DNA of 64,000 bases from Rachycentron canadum (GCA_038496675.1 CM076668.1:1427599-1491598), one strand, 5' to 3'; positions 48,101 through 56,500 are shown, numbered from the stretch's first letter. Numbers and translations are program-made. The notes: generated by a model not told the origin, from the sequence alone.

Positions 48101-50492
48101 AACTACTAAAATGATGACTAACTAACAGAAGCTGCATGTGACACCCACCCCTCACAGATCTTCTTCACCCTATTCTTCAGCTGGTCGCCTTGGAAGAAGA
48201 TGATGAATACTGATTTGTGGACTTGGTCTCCCTGTTGGAAAGAGAAGGTATTAGAAAACACTTGTATACAGATGAGTGTATCTGTACTTGTTGCTGTTGG
48301 TATTTGGTTCCAATGTCTAAATATTCAAAATAGCCATTTTCTTAGATGTCCGTGAGCTGCTTTCTACTTTTGTATGTGGAATACTGTACTAGAATTCCTC
48401 TCTCTTTACTACTCTCCGTGATTATATCTGTGTTGCGTGAGCTGACCGTGGTTGGGTCCTCCAGAGGGTCCTCGATCTCTGCCTTCCTCAAAAAGACGTT
48501 GCCACGACACACCCTCCACAGCATCCGCTCGAAGGTGGGAATCCTCTCCCTGCTGATCACTCCAGCCACAAACCTGTACAGATACAACATACAAGTTCTC
48601 AGAGGAGACAATATTAACTTTGTGAGCTTTTGTGTAGCAAAAAATAACTGTATAAACTATATAGATACTGTATATAAATGGCTATGACTGTTTTTCTAAT
48701 TCACTTCTTGCTGTTTATTGTCTTCGAGGCTAGCTAACTATGGATATCTAACAGCTAAGTTAGCAGACCAGCTCAGCTCACTGGCAGAGTCCAGAAGGGT
48801 TGAAAGAAATCTTTTTATCATGTGTTCAAAACATTTCTTGTGATTTTTCACTTATCATCTACAGCTGTTTCCTGTTACATAATGTCTATTGAGAACAAGC
48901 TATTCATTTATTTATACTGGAAAATAATTACGTTTTGGCATCATAACAGTGTTAAAAATACTTTGAATGTGCAGGGTTTTTATGTGATTATGTTATCATC
49001 TGTCTGATAAAGCTGTGATTGTCTGCTGAGGGACCTGATAAAAACATTTTTAAACACGCTTACTAATTAGAGATTTTTCAAAGTGCAGCTTAAATTCCTC
49101 TGCTGCAAATCATGTAACTGTTTTACTATTTGTCAAAACAACTGAACAGTGTTTATTGGAGAATATACTTTACCCTAGTCTGAGCGGCGCACCACGCCCC
49201 CCCTCACTGCCCTCCATCAGGGCTGATGACTCCTCCAACAAGTTAGGATCCTCCATCTGTCACAGAAAGACCTCATTTATTATTTACTATGCTCTAAAAC
49301 TAAAGGATTTTTACATATCTGCTCTCAGGCTTCTCTCTGGAGCTCTAGTAACAACAGCTCAATGAACCAATCAGAGCCTCTCTTCTTAAAGCATACACTG
49401 TTAGATACACTGCCCTGTGGTATTAGAGTTTGAAATAAAACTGGCATGCAAGACTTTTTAATTTTAAAGCCAACATACTAAAACAAAAATAACATCAAAT
49501 ACTATAAATGACTGCACAGGTTTAGGTGAATGTAAGAACACACAGCCAGAGATCTGATTGCATGGTATGTGTGTGCGTGAATGAAAAAAACCTCATCAAA
49601 AAACTGCTGTGTTCGACGGAGAATGTGTTTGAGCTCCGTCAGCTCCAGGAAGTTCTTCTTGAGGGCTTCCTGGTTGGTGTTGATTTCCTTCAATTCATTC
49701 TCCAGCTTCTCAAAGGTGGCCTAACAATCACAAAACACAGAAACTTACTGTTATGGATTAACTATGAACATGATGATATAGTGCCAATCAACATAATAAC
49801 ATTATTTTTTATTTGTTATTTGTAGGACAACAAAGGTCTGATCCTAACAGACTGATGATTGATTACCTCTAGATCAATCATGTCCCTGGGAAAGGGCACC
49901 TCTGGATTTTCTCCAGTGTCCACAGTTGGGATGTTGGCCTTCTTGATCTCCTTCTCCACAAACCCTGTTCAGCAGAGAAAATACGCTTTTCAACATATGG
50001 GCATATGGGATCTTCATCTGACAGGAGCAGCAGAGGATCAGAAACTGAACCCAGACTGAATTCCAGGTGGCAGCCTTTGTCTGGGGTTGATTGGTCTCAT
50101 ACTTACTCAGTTTCCTGTCCATCTCCTCACATCTCCTCACTTCATTCACAAACTTACGCTGAAACACGTTTACGTCTGGGTTCAGCTGTGGGAGAAAAGA
50201 CAAAAAGAAAAAATATTTTCACATTATTATAATATAGATATTATTTCATTAACTATCACCTACAGTACCACATCACATGTGCTCTCTGAAATCTCACCAT
50301 TCACTGACCATAGGTCAATGAATGAGATTATTTTCACAAAGAGAAATGGCAGCACTTCAGAACCTTTGCACTTACATCTCTAAACTGGACCATGCCCAGT
50401 TCTCCCAGCTCACTCACGCAGCAGTAGGCTGCCTCAGACTGGAGAAAGAGCTGGGCCAGCGTCATCTCCTCACTTCTGAATAGTTCTCCCAT
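25476..50492 (-). CDS. atp6v0a1: V-type proton ATPase 116 kDa subunit a1 (complete, 20 coding exons plus microexon)
   Basis: Subunit a of the membrane V0 sector provides the proton half-channels next to the c-ring and targets the pump. The a1 isoform is typical of neurons and synaptic vesicles. Twenty exons join without stops to 834 aa (human about 831-838 from memory). Residues 1-391 form the cytosolic domain, starting MGELFRSEEMTLAQLFLQ and containing FPRDMIDLE, ERIPTFERMLWRVCRGN, TEDHRQRVLQAA and RVWFIKVRKMKAIYH. Residues about 392-834 carry the hydrophobic helices. The essential channel arginine (equivalent to yeast Vph1 R735) is R737 in SYLRLWALSLAHAQ, and a second conserved arginine is R801 in LHALRLHW. 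The C-terminus EFQNKFYSG is a V-ATPase a hallmark. Divergent orientation from cavin1 matches human 17q21. An 18-nt microexon and an optional 93-nt extension can enlarge the loop near residue 672-707. A second teleost a1 paralogue cannot be told apart from this alone. Confidence 0.95.
25951..26004. repeat. (CA)n microsatellite
   Basis: CA dinucleotide run with one A interruption near 25962. Confidence 0.95.
26058..26150 (+). repeat. fragment of a dispersed fish repeat
   Basis: The order GGGTTTAGTGTCCAGGCC, AAGGACACGTCAACATGTGG, AGGAGCTGGGAT resembles a repeat tail I recall as widespread in teleost genomes (GTGTCTTGCCCAAGGACAC type). The class was not determined. Confidence 0.4.
26232..26257. 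repeat. 9-bp tandem repeat
   Basis: Three copies of GACACAT-type units (ACACATGAC). Confidence 0.8.
28351..28412. repeat. (GT)n microsatellite
   Basis: GT dinucleotide run of about 60 bp with few interruptions. Confidence 0.95.
29140..29290 (+). repeat. dispersed repeat with internal telomere-like array
   Basis: Blocks GGTGAAGCGCCAAAAACTAC, CTTGAATGTCCACTTGAGGC and GTGAGTCAACCCCCAT resemble a short element I recall from many fish genomes. Four GGGTTA units (29225-29248) sit inside it. Confidence 0.45.
31970..32141 (-). CDS. atp6v0a1: atp6v0a1 coding exon 19 (aa 747-804)
   Basis: Encodes LSEVLWSMVMHLGLSTRSGG, a hydrophobic segment, and LLIMEGLSAFLHALRLHW with the second conserved arginine (R801). 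Confidence 0.96.
32361..32478 (-). CDS. atp6v0a1: atp6v0a1 coding exon 18 (aa 708-747)
   Basis: Encodes FNFGDVAVHQAIHTIEYCLG then CISNTASYLRLWALSLAHA. R737 in YLRLW is the channel arginine by family correspondence. Confidence 0.96.
34102..34137. repeat. perfect 15-bp inverted repeat, 6-nt loop
   Basis: GGACTTGTGCTGCTG, loop AAATAA, then its exact reverse complement. Confidence 0.9.
34170..34200. repeat. perfect 13-bp inverted repeat, 5-nt loop
   Basis: TTAATCTTCTCAA, loop CGCTT, then its exact reverse complement, 32 bp after the first hairpin. Confidence 0.9.
36580..36597 (-). CDS. atp6v0a1: atp6v0a1 18-nt in-frame microexon (HSEEEP)
   Basis: The acceptor TTTGCTTTCAAG lies directly before 36597 and the donor is GTAAGA. 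The 18 nt encode HSEEEP and preserve phase 0 between exon 17 (HSEEGDE) and exon 18 (FNFGD). In mammals the same position carries an alternative six-residue acidic insert (PTEDEV, from memory), so this is probably the fish counterpart and probably alternative. Confidence 0.75.
36598..38478 (-). other. atp6v0a1: atp6v0a1 intron between the microexon and exon 17
   Basis: 1.9-kb intron carrying one copy of a dispersed repeat at 37077-37213. Nothing else was recognised. Confidence 0.65.
37077..37213 (+). repeat. dispersed repeat, copy A
   Basis: ACAAGAGTTAACATTGG, TTGCTTTCCAC, GGTGAGTAAA-GAATGAAGTT, GCTGAACTTG and GTAGCAATAGCA recur in the same order at 54721-54859. Confidence 0.75.
38479..38586 (-). 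CDS. atp6v0a1: atp6v0a1 coding exon 17 (aa 672-707)
   Basis: Encodes GTQKFGGVRVGNGPTEDEAG then MDHDQLSQHSEEGDE, the acidic cytosolic loop. The acceptor CCCAACAG gives the same boundary as human (KHL then GTxxFGG). A second in-frame acceptor is at 38680 (see the extension feature). Confidence 0.93.
38587..38679 (-). CDS. atp6v0a1: optional 5' extension of atp6v0a1 exon 17
   Basis: Using the acceptor GTATCTAG just above 38679 adds exactly 93 nt, 31 codons with no stop, starting SQKREETPAENLEQ and ending TGLTQQ before GTQKFGG. A TAG inside that acceptor is in the same frame, so the open frame is bounded exactly by the splice site. The pyrimidine tract here looks better than the one before the inner acceptor. 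Whether it is used is an inference. Confidence 0.45.
38680..40658 (-). other. atp6v0a1: atp6v0a1 intron 16
   Basis: Contains a compound A/TA/TG microsatellite (39106-39222). No other feature was supported. Confidence 0.65.
39106..39222. repeat. compound A-(TA)n-(TG)n-(TA)n microsatellite
   Basis: A19 is followed by alternating TA and TG blocks. Confidence 0.9.
40659..40766 (-). CDS. atp6v0a1: atp6v0a1 coding exon 16 (aa 636-671)
   Basis: Encodes the helix GIQVLLVLIALACVPCMLIV followed by LRRQHLWKKHL. Acceptor ATCTGTAG, donor GTATGT. Confidence 0.94.
40767..41718 (-). other. atp6v0a1: atp6v0a1 intron 15
   Basis: 0.95-kb intron in which nothing was recognised. Confidence 0.6.
41719..41935 (-). 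CDS. atp6v0a1: atp6v0a1 coding exon 15 (aa 563-635)
   Basis: Encodes YFKKPLNIFLGFIPEIVFMS, SLFGYLVLLVFYKWTAYDAY and the cytosolic turn APSLLIHFINMCLF to LYRGQ. Confidence 0.95.
41936..42332 (-). other. atp6v0a1: atp6v0a1 intron 14
   Basis: Short intron with a G12 homopolymer (42229-42240) on the plus strand. Nothing else was seen. Confidence 0.65.
42333..42451 (-). CDS. atp6v0a1: atp6v0a1 coding exon 14 (aa 524-563)
   Basis: Encodes IWNVATNKLTFLNSFKMKMS then VILGVIHMLFGVSLSLFNH. 119 nt, ending with two bases of a leucine codon. Confidence 0.94.
42452..43697 (-). other. atp6v0a1: atp6v0a1 introns 12-13 (around exon 13)
   Basis: Intron sequence on both sides of exon 13 (42829-42919). No repeats or other genes were recognised. 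Confidence 0.6.
42829..42919 (-). CDS. atp6v0a1: atp6v0a1 coding exon 13 (aa 493-523)
   Basis: Lumenal loop: VEILEGNAVLQLDPAVPGVF then NGPYPLGIDP. Its first few residues diverge from the recalled human loop; the rest aligns. Confidence 0.92.
43698..43861 (-). CDS. atp6v0a1: atp6v0a1 coding exon 12 (aa 439-493)
   Basis: Encodes FAGRYIILLMGIFSIYTGII, then YNDCFSKSLNMFGSGWSVRP. This is a membrane helix followed by the lumenal loop start. Confidence 0.95.
43949..44088 (-). CDS. atp6v0a1: atp6v0a1 coding exon 11 (aa 392-438)
   Basis: First hydrophobic helices: PYTIITFPFLFAVMFGDMGH then GLLMTCAALYLVIRESRIL. The FPFLFAVMFGDxGHG motif is strongly conserved in subunit a. Confidence 0.95.
44089..44767 (-). 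other. atp6v0a1: atp6v0a1 intron 10
   Basis: AT-rich intron in which nothing was recognised. Confidence 0.6.
44768..44918 (-). CDS. atp6v0a1: atp6v0a1 coding exon 10 (aa 342-392)
   Basis: Encodes ERSGSTVPSILNRMQTKQTP and GFQNIVDAYGIGNYREINP, the conserved run into the first transmembrane helix. Confidence 0.95.
45251..45463 (-). CDS. atp6v0a1: atp6v0a1 coding exon 9 (aa 271-341)
   Basis: A 71-codon exon. It encodes VLNQTEDHRQRVLQAASKTM, the KVRKMKAIYHTLNLCNID block and SIQFALRRGT. Confidence 0.95.
45464..46697 (-). other. atp6v0a1: atp6v0a1 intron 8
   Basis: 1.2-kb intron. The part at 45730-46120 has the look of degraded transposon sequence, but no family could be named. Open frames of 70-97 codons here are unsupported. 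Confidence 0.5.
46698..46791 (-). CDS. atp6v0a1: atp6v0a1 coding exon 8 (aa 239-270)
   Basis: Encodes FRASLYPCPETPQERKEMLA and GVNSRIDDLQM. Acceptor ATTTCCAG, donor GTGTGT. Confidence 0.94.
46792..48148 (-). other. atp6v0a1: atp6v0a1 intron 7
   Basis: 1.4-kb intron in which nothing was recognised. Confidence 0.6.
48149..48231 (-). CDS. atp6v0a1: atp6v0a1 coding exon 7 (aa 212-239)
   Basis: Encodes GDQVHKSVFIIFFQGDQLKN and RVKKICEG. Acceptor TCCAACAG, donor GTGGGT. Confidence 0.94.
48447..48573 (-). CDS. atp6v0a1: atp6v0a1 coding exon 6 (aa 169-211)
   Basis: Encodes FVAGVISRERIPTFERMLWR through AEIEDPLEDPTT. The donor reads GTCAGC, a weak consensus, but the join to the next exon (GDQVHKSVF) matches the family exactly. 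Confidence 0.94.
48574..49173 (-). other. atp6v0a1: atp6v0a1 intron 5
   Basis: 0.6-kb AT-rich intron in which nothing was recognised. Confidence 0.6.
49174..49256 (-). CDS. atp6v0a1: atp6v0a1 coding exon 5 (aa 142-169)
   Basis: Encodes MEDPNLLEESSALMEGSEGG and RGAPLRLG. Acceptor TGTGACAG, donor GTAAAG. Confidence 0.94.
49257..49591 (-). other. atp6v0a1: atp6v0a1 intron 4
   Basis: Checked for a counterpart of the mammalian seven-residue alternative insert at this boundary; no acceptor-21 nt-donor arrangement of that kind was seen. Confidence 0.55.
49592..49720 (-). CDS. atp6v0a1: atp6v0a1 coding exon 4 (aa 99-141)
   Basis: Encodes ATFEKLENELKEINTNQEAL through RRTQQFFDE. The donor is an unusual GTTTTTT. 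In mammals a short alternative exon can be inserted at this boundary, as I recall; no equivalent was found in the intron here. Confidence 0.93.
49867..49964 (-). CDS. atp6v0a1: atp6v0a1 coding exon 3 (aa 66-98)
   Basis: Encodes RFVEKEIKKANIPTVDTG through ENPEVPFPRDMIDLE, with the arginine codon split across the junction. Confidence 0.95.
50107..50185 (-). CDS. atp6v0a1: atp6v0a1 coding exon 2 (aa 40-66)
   Basis: Encodes LNPDVNVFQRKFVNEVRRCE and EMDRKL. Acceptor CCCACAG, donor GTAAGT. Confidence 0.95.
50376..50492 (-). CDS. atp6v0a1: atp6v0a1 coding exon 1 (aa 1-39)
   Basis: ATG at 50490-50492 in the context ATCATGG. It encodes MGELFRSEEMTLAQLFLQSE and the SELGELGMVQFRD block, with a GTAAGT donor. 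The exon continues 5' as untranslated sequence to an acceptor CCCTAG that places its start at 50516. Confidence 0.95.
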
Positions 50493-50516
50493 GATGACCA
50501 CTTCACTCCACCTCAA

Positions 50517-52357
50517 CTAGGGTGAAGAAACACTGCACACAGGATGGGAAGAAACAAAACTATTGGACTTTCTGCTTTATGAAGGACATATCAAAGCACA
50601 TATCATATACAAGTCCTGTTGTTCTCTGGATGAACTAAAAAATAAACATTTCACATCAATCAGTAGAATATACTGTATTGCATTATAATGTTTTGTACCT
50701 TACTGTAGATTGCACTACTGTATTCTAGACAACACAACAGAGAGCAAATTGTTATTCAATTGTGCTACATTACACTCTACTATAATGTTTTAGTGAGCAC
50801 TAAATTGCCAATGCGTCAATGATTTTCTTGAGTATTCGGTTAAATATTTGTCAGTGTTTGAAAACAGTGAAATATGGCCAGTGTAATTCCTCTGTGGTGC
50901 CCAGTTCAGGTGACTCCTTTAAATTTTTGGTTAACAGAACAAAACCCAAACTGTTACTTATATTGGTAATATGACAAAGAGCTGAAACGAGAGAATTAGG
51001 TGATTTTTTTTCCTGAAAAATATGATTAATATGATTCAATGATTATTAATTGATTATATAAATGGTTAATTTTTCACTGACAAATCAATCCTTTCAGCTG
51101 TAGATGACATCTCCAGGGTCCCGGACCCACCCCTGCTTAAAGCTCCATGAATATAACTAACAATAACTCTGGTTTTTGTTGTAGGCTCCCTAACATGGTG
51201 CATTAGACATTCAGTTGATCACTCTGTTTTCATCCAAGAAAAATCATTCATTCATCCAAGAATTCTGACTTTTATCCAAGAAGAAGAACAAATTTCAAAC
51301 TCAAACAATCTCTGGCTCCAGAATAATTCATTCATTGATCAGTCAATAATGAAATGAATCCAGAGATGCTGCCTTTAATTTAATCAATTTACTATTAGCT
51401 GTCATTGAGTATGAGCCTCACACTGGTGCAGCCCTGATGTATAAGCTTACAGTACAGACAGGCTTAACTTTAACGTTCATTCACTCATATGTAGGCTCAT
51501 GCAGCTAAGATGCTAAAGCTAAATAGGGAAGGGAATGGCTTTTATTGATCAAGGATGCGAGCCTTTCATTATGTTATTGAATATCTTCAACAGAGAATAA
51601 TGTAAAAAATAATAATAATAATAATAAATCATAGAGAAACAAATAAATAATTAAATGAGGAAACGAGCCATAAAAGCTCATGCAACGCAGTGACGCAGCC
51701 TAAATTCTCGGCTGGTTGTAAACCCAGCTCCGTGTTATAGTCGAGGCTCATATGAAGCGTCTTCCAGGGGCCCAGGGGCCCAGGCTCCGGTGGTAAGAGC
51801 CGAGCGCCGCTGACGTCGTAGCATCCCTCCTCTGCATCTCTGCCCTTCACTGCTCAAGGACGCCATGATGCTGCATGAGTCCGGCCTGCAGCTGCCCGCC
51901 CTCACGCCCTCCCTCCCGCCGCTCCGCGTGAGCATCTGCCGGCTCCGCTCACGACTCACTGTCCGCGGCGCACAGCCATGAAAGCTACTGCTTTAATGTT
52001 CCCCCCCCCCCCGTCATGTTATAATATAGGCGAGTCATGGGTCCAGGATAAAAGATGGGTTAGGCTGACTCGTTTACAGGCTCTTACCAGTGCGGGCTTT
52101 AACGTTATCACGCTGCAGTAAAAGCCTATTTTTAAACACGAACCACTCGGTTCATGTGACAAACGTCAACATTTATCACCGTTCAGAGAAGAAGGTGCAT
52201 TATTTGTGAGCGTGGGGCGCCTTCGTCTTCACAGCCCATACATCTAAATATCTACTGTGGTACACTATGGCTCATAATTCCCTCACTGTCAAGTCTAAAA
52301 ATAATTAAAATGTCCTCAAATCACAGGAAAGATTTTTCAAAATATCCCTTCACCCAC
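50517..52357 (-). other. atp6v0a1: atp6v0a1 5' UTR intron with CpG-rich block
   Basis: Lies between the acceptor before the start-codon exon and a likely upstream noncoding exon. It contains a CpG-dense block (51735-51975), a C12 run (52001-52012) and an AAT repeat (51609-51627). Confidence 0.5.
51735..51975 (-). promoter_or_regulatory. atp6v0a1: CpG-dense block, possible alternative atp6v0a1 promoter
   Basis: About 21 CpGs occur in roughly 240 bp of otherwise AT-rich DNA, with a near-CRE TGACGTCG at 51811-51818. It lies 1.2 kb upstream of the start-codon exon. The direction and the true start site are not known. Confidence 0.45.
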
Positions 52358-52640
52358 CTGTGTTTTCTCTCCCCGGCCTGTCAGAGCCTCCTTGGATGCT
52401 GCTGGCTGCTGTGGTCCAGGATGGATCAGGATCAAGAGTCGGAAAAAAATATAGCTGCGAATAGGCGACTTCAAAATTAAAGCATGGCGACTTTTTTTGA
52501 CGGAGAAGTTGCACTTTTCTGTGGTGACTCCAACAATGATAATGATGTAAATATAATTTAAAAGTCTTAATAATAATAAAGATCCAATATATCGCGTTTT
52601 ATTGTACAAAGTCGGGCCGACAGAGTCGTCATGTTGGTTT
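52358..52640 (-). promoter_or_regulatory. atp6v0a1: probable atp6v0a1 5' noncoding exon and promoter
   Basis: A good donor, CAG then GTGGGT on the minus strand at 52358-52353, follows a moderately CpG-containing stretch. It could splice to the acceptor at 50517. The 5' end is an estimate. Confidence 0.4.
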
Positions 52641-53379
52641 TATTTTGGAAACCCTAAACGGAAGCTAAATTTAAAAGTTCCGTCTTTAAATTAATAGGGT
52701 TGATCCAGGATTACCAGTTATGATATGGTGGTTCAACTGGAACAGGTCTCCCGCATTATTACACCAAAAGGACTTAAAAATGACACGTAACTCAACGGTA
52801 CACGCACACAAATAGACTGTATGAAATGTTATTATAACAAGAAGTATTTTAGGGCTCAAAAGTTTAAAGCAAACTACATTTTTTAAGATAAGGTTTATGG
52901 TTTTAATAACTCAAACCTCAATCTCAGTGTGAATCAAACAGTGCTGCAGATCAGCCAATAGAAATATTAATGCACTGTGTTTGCAAACTTAATTACTCGA
53001 GTATGTTTCATCACTATACTGTATATAACACATTGGCACAAGAATCGAATCTGTTGCATCACCTTTACAGTTCATCATTGCTCATTTCAGTATTTCTCTT
53101 TATTACCCACATTAGTTGTGACAACGCGCCCTTTGGCAGACCATATATCATCATATTGTTGACATTTTAGCTGCACCCACCTTCAAACTGAGCAGAGGAC
53201 TAATCAGACAGGGTAAGTGAATGCACATGTGAGGGTGAGCATGGTTCTTAAGTTAAGGGATAATATTTAAGAGCATGCACACACCCACACAGGTCTTTTC
53301 AGTCCTGTCTGATGAGACCAGACTAGGTCATTATTCATAAATAAGATTGATGAAGGGTCAATGTCAGTGTCAACCCAAA

Positions 53380-54400
53380 GCAACTGCTGCAGTTCCATGT
53401 GATGTCCATGAAACTGTTGTCAGGATACGGACTCAACATCCTGATGCATTCATCATAATATTTGGAGACTTCAGTCATGTTCCCATCACCTCCCACCTGA
53501 CTGGATTTACAGTTTGTTAACTGTCCTTCTTACAGAGCTACTGTCCTACCACCACCAGGCAGGTCAGATCACAGCCTGGTTTTTCTGCAGACCCCTTCAC
53601 ACCCTGTGTACTGAGGCAGCCTGCGACTGCCATCACAGTAGGGAAATGGACACCTGAGGCCAGTGAGGCTCTAAGGGCCTGTTTTGAATGCACAGATTGG
53701 AATGAACTGCTGGAAACAGAGGGGAACAGAATGGACATTGACAGACAGGTTGACTCTTTTATTGATTACATCAATTTCTGAAGAGACACTGTTATAACTA
53801 TTAAGACTGTATGCTGTTTCCCAAATAACAAACCCTGGATCACCAATGACATCAAGGCAATCCTCAACCAGAAAAGGGAGGCATTTAGAGATGGTGACAA
53901 GGAACGGCACAAACAGGTGCAACATGAGTTGAAGAGGAGATTAAGGCAGGCAAAGGTGGAATACAGGAAGAAAACAGAGAGAAAATTACAACACAACATC
54001 TGTGAGGTGTGGAGAGGAATCAACGCCATCTCTGGCTACAAAAAAAGAACAGTCAGCCAATAGAGAGTGATGTGGACAAAGCCAATGAACTCAACCAGTT
54101 CTTTAATAGGTTTGACACTGTGGCCACACCCATTTAATCTCCCTCCACTTCCACTGCAGCTCCTCCTTCCTCTCTTTCTCCTTCACATGTGTGCATCTCC
54201 ACCACTGCAGCTACGCCCTCTCTCACTCCTGTGTCCTCTTCACCATCTGTCACAGTAACAGCAGTGAGGTTGGAACTAGGGAGACTGTGCCCTGTGAAGG
54301 CAGCTGGTCCAGATGGTGTGTGTCCAAGGCTGCAGAAGGACTGTGCTTCCTAACTGTGTGGGCCTCTTCAAAGGATCTTCAGTGTATTAGAGTTGACACT
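53380..54400 (+). mobile_element. LINE relic: end of endonuclease, linker and start of reverse transcriptase
   Basis: In broken plus-strand frames the relic shows an IIIFGDFSHV block (end of the endonuclease domain), then CFPNNKPWITNDIKAILNQK with KREAFRDGDK and VWRGINAISGY, then KAAGPDGVCPRLQKDCASQ (entry to the reverse transcriptase). This order is typical of fish L2/CR1-like non-LTR elements, as I recall them. Several in-frame stops and frame changes, and the absence of the catalytic core, show it is dead. Confidence 0.8.
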
Positions 54401-54404
54401 TATT

Positions 54405-54700
54405 GCTACCATAGACTGTATATACAAATGGATGTAGACACCAGGGCTGAAAAGTGAAGTCAATGCTGAATGAAGCAGGGTGTGAATTAGGGTGTGGCTA
54501 CTTTGTGATTGACAGACTGTACCACACATGGTGACCTGTCAAGTCAGATCTACCCCTCACTCCTCCTCAGCTCCACCTTCTCCTCCAGGTATGGTTTCTT
54601 TTGGTTTCAAAAAACCAAGATGGTGGAGGACATATTACAAACTGGAGGCTTCAAAACAGCAGTTAACAAACCAACGGGTGATGATACTTGAGTGTTGGGG
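54405..54700 (+). repeat. dispersed short interspersed repeat, copy 2
   Basis: It begins CCATAGACTGTATATAC and contains AAGATGGTGG, GAGGCTTCAAAACAGCAGT and AACAAACCAACGGGTGATGA. The last parts match copy 1 (about 640-700) on the opposite strand. The start looks like an inverted terminal repeat, but the matching far end is not clear. Confidence 0.55.
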
Positions 54701-54720
54701 AAGTGCCAGAAAAGTAGAAA

Positions 54721-54859
54721 ACAAGAGTTAACATTGGCATTGCTTTCCACAGAGTTTGGTGAGTAAAGGAATGAAGTTAGATGCTGAACTTGCAACATCT
54801 CTTCTACACTGTTGGGTAAACAGCCATTTATGTCCATGTCAGCTATGTAGCAATAGCAT
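54721..54859 (+). repeat. dispersed repeat, copy B
   Basis: Shares ordered blocks with copy A at 37077-37213, including the GAGTTAACATTGG start and the GTAGCAATAGCA end. It directly follows the other dispersed repeat. Confidence 0.75.
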
Positions 54860-55903
54860 AAGTTTTAAGCTCCACCATGAATCCTGATCCTTGAGAACTC
54901 ATTTCACTCCTCCATCTGCTGATGAAGCTCATGCAAATGATTGATACCTTTCACATTCTAATGCCACCCAATTCCTTGTCAGTACCACCTAAAGTAAAGT
55001 GCTACCAAAACCCCCTCTCTAAATGTCCTGAGAATAAGGTCTACCAGATGTGGTGGAACAGTCCACAACTGGCCAAGTGTTGAGTCAATCCTAACGAGAT
55101 ACTGTAGATATTTTCCTCTCACAAACAGCCACAGTAGAGTTTCACCCTCTCTCAGTTCCACATGCAGCAGAGTTTAAACCAGGACACTGGCTGGCTGCCA
55201 GGGAGCAATTTTGGAACCATGGAACTCCCATAATGTGCATAAATTACTGTGGCAGGCTTCTACGAGAAACAGCTTTTCAAAGATAGCTTTCTGCCTCATT
55301 CTGGGGTGTCATGTGGTTTTTCCTAAGTTGAATGCATTTGAATTTTTTTTCCAAGTGCTTGCTTGCTGTGCAGAAGAGCGCACCACGGAGATGCATGTGG
55401 AATAAAACCTGAACGTTATGGCTCGAAGTTGCACTTTGGAAAAACTGGTTTCCATGGCAAAAACACATCTTTTTTGCAGGAAAGGTTGTGATGATCATTT
55501 ACGAACCTGCAACTACTGACTGTACTTTCTGAATTAATGCCATCCTCAGTGGTAGATGGATGGGGTGTAAAACTATAGGCTAGGTTTAATATTACTTAAA
55601 TCTACCTGATTACTATTTGAAGACAATATCAGGTAGTGATCAGTCAAACAACCAGTTTTGAGAGCTTCATCTTAACCTTCTAATTAGTCAGATGAGACAG
55701 AGATTGATACACAGTTACTTGATAGCTTAGTGAGTCTTCACATATATCAAAATATCCATCCATGCTAGTTAGAGTTAGTGGTAACTCTTTGTATTACTGC
55801 TTTGAACTTGTTTAAAGGGATACTGATTTTACAGCTGCGGGTCAGTTGATTCAGTATAATGGGTACAGTGAGATCACTTCCATCATCTCTTCTTCCTCTG
55901 CAG

Positions 55904-56000
55904 GAGCTTTGTCAGAGTCTCATTTTCTAATTTTCACAATGAAGCATTCCAAGAGATTGACTGTGAAATTGACCTTGCTCATCTGTGTGATATTGAGCTG
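55904..56000 (+). other. orphan exon-like segment
   Basis: 97 nt flanked by a strong acceptor (TCTTCTTCCTCTGCAG) and a consensus donor (GTGAGT). One frame is fully open with a carried-in base (SFVRVSFSNFHNEAFQEIDC onwards). Another begins at an internal ATG and reads MKHSKRLTVKLTLLICVILS, signal-peptide-like. No family was recognised and no partner exon was found. Confidence 0.3.
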
Positions 56001-56329
56001 GTGAGTGCCATGAAAATAAGGCCCTCAATTACATTTGGATTTCACGTGTATACTTACTCCAAGTATTTAGTTTGTTCTTATAAGAAAAACAGGCCTTGAC
56101 AAATCACAACAATCTTTTGAGGTGCCAATTCTTAGACTAACATATATATCAATACAAGATACAAACAACTCCCCTTGTGTTGCTTCACCTGGTAACCCCT
56201 GTTCTCTCCACCTGGTAACCAATGCCCTCTGCACTTGGCCCCAAATACCACAGAGATGGGCAAAGCCACTTTCAAGGTTGATAAAAGCCCAAATCGAGTG
56301 TGCAATATTCGATTCATCCCAACCACATT

Positions 56330-56500
56330 AGACAGGAGAGCATGGCCTGGTTTCAAAACCACAAAGCCAGATTCATCACACTTGCACACAAAAGCAAGCA
56401 TGTTACTCCAGCACTTAAATCTCTTCATTGGCCCAATGCAAAACAGAATCCACTTAAAGAGGTGGAGGAAAAAGTCGATGTAATGAGGGGCAGATTTGTC
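56330..56500 (+). mobile_element. LINE reverse-transcriptase C-terminal relic
   Basis: The frame reads KHVTPALKSLHWPNAKQNP, close to the HITPVLKSLHWLPV motif of L2-type LINEs (from memory). It is very short and degraded. Confidence 0.5.

Noticed and set aside
49257..49591. Counterpart of the mammalian seven-residue alternative exon of ATP6V0A1
   Set aside because: No 21-nt segment with acceptor and donor, or with similar codons, is visible in this intron.
51735..51866. 43-codon minus-strand reading frame starting MASLSSEGQRC in the CpG-rich block
   Set aside because: Short, arginine/glycine-rich because of GC content, and without homology. It might at most be an upstream open frame of an alternative 5' exon.
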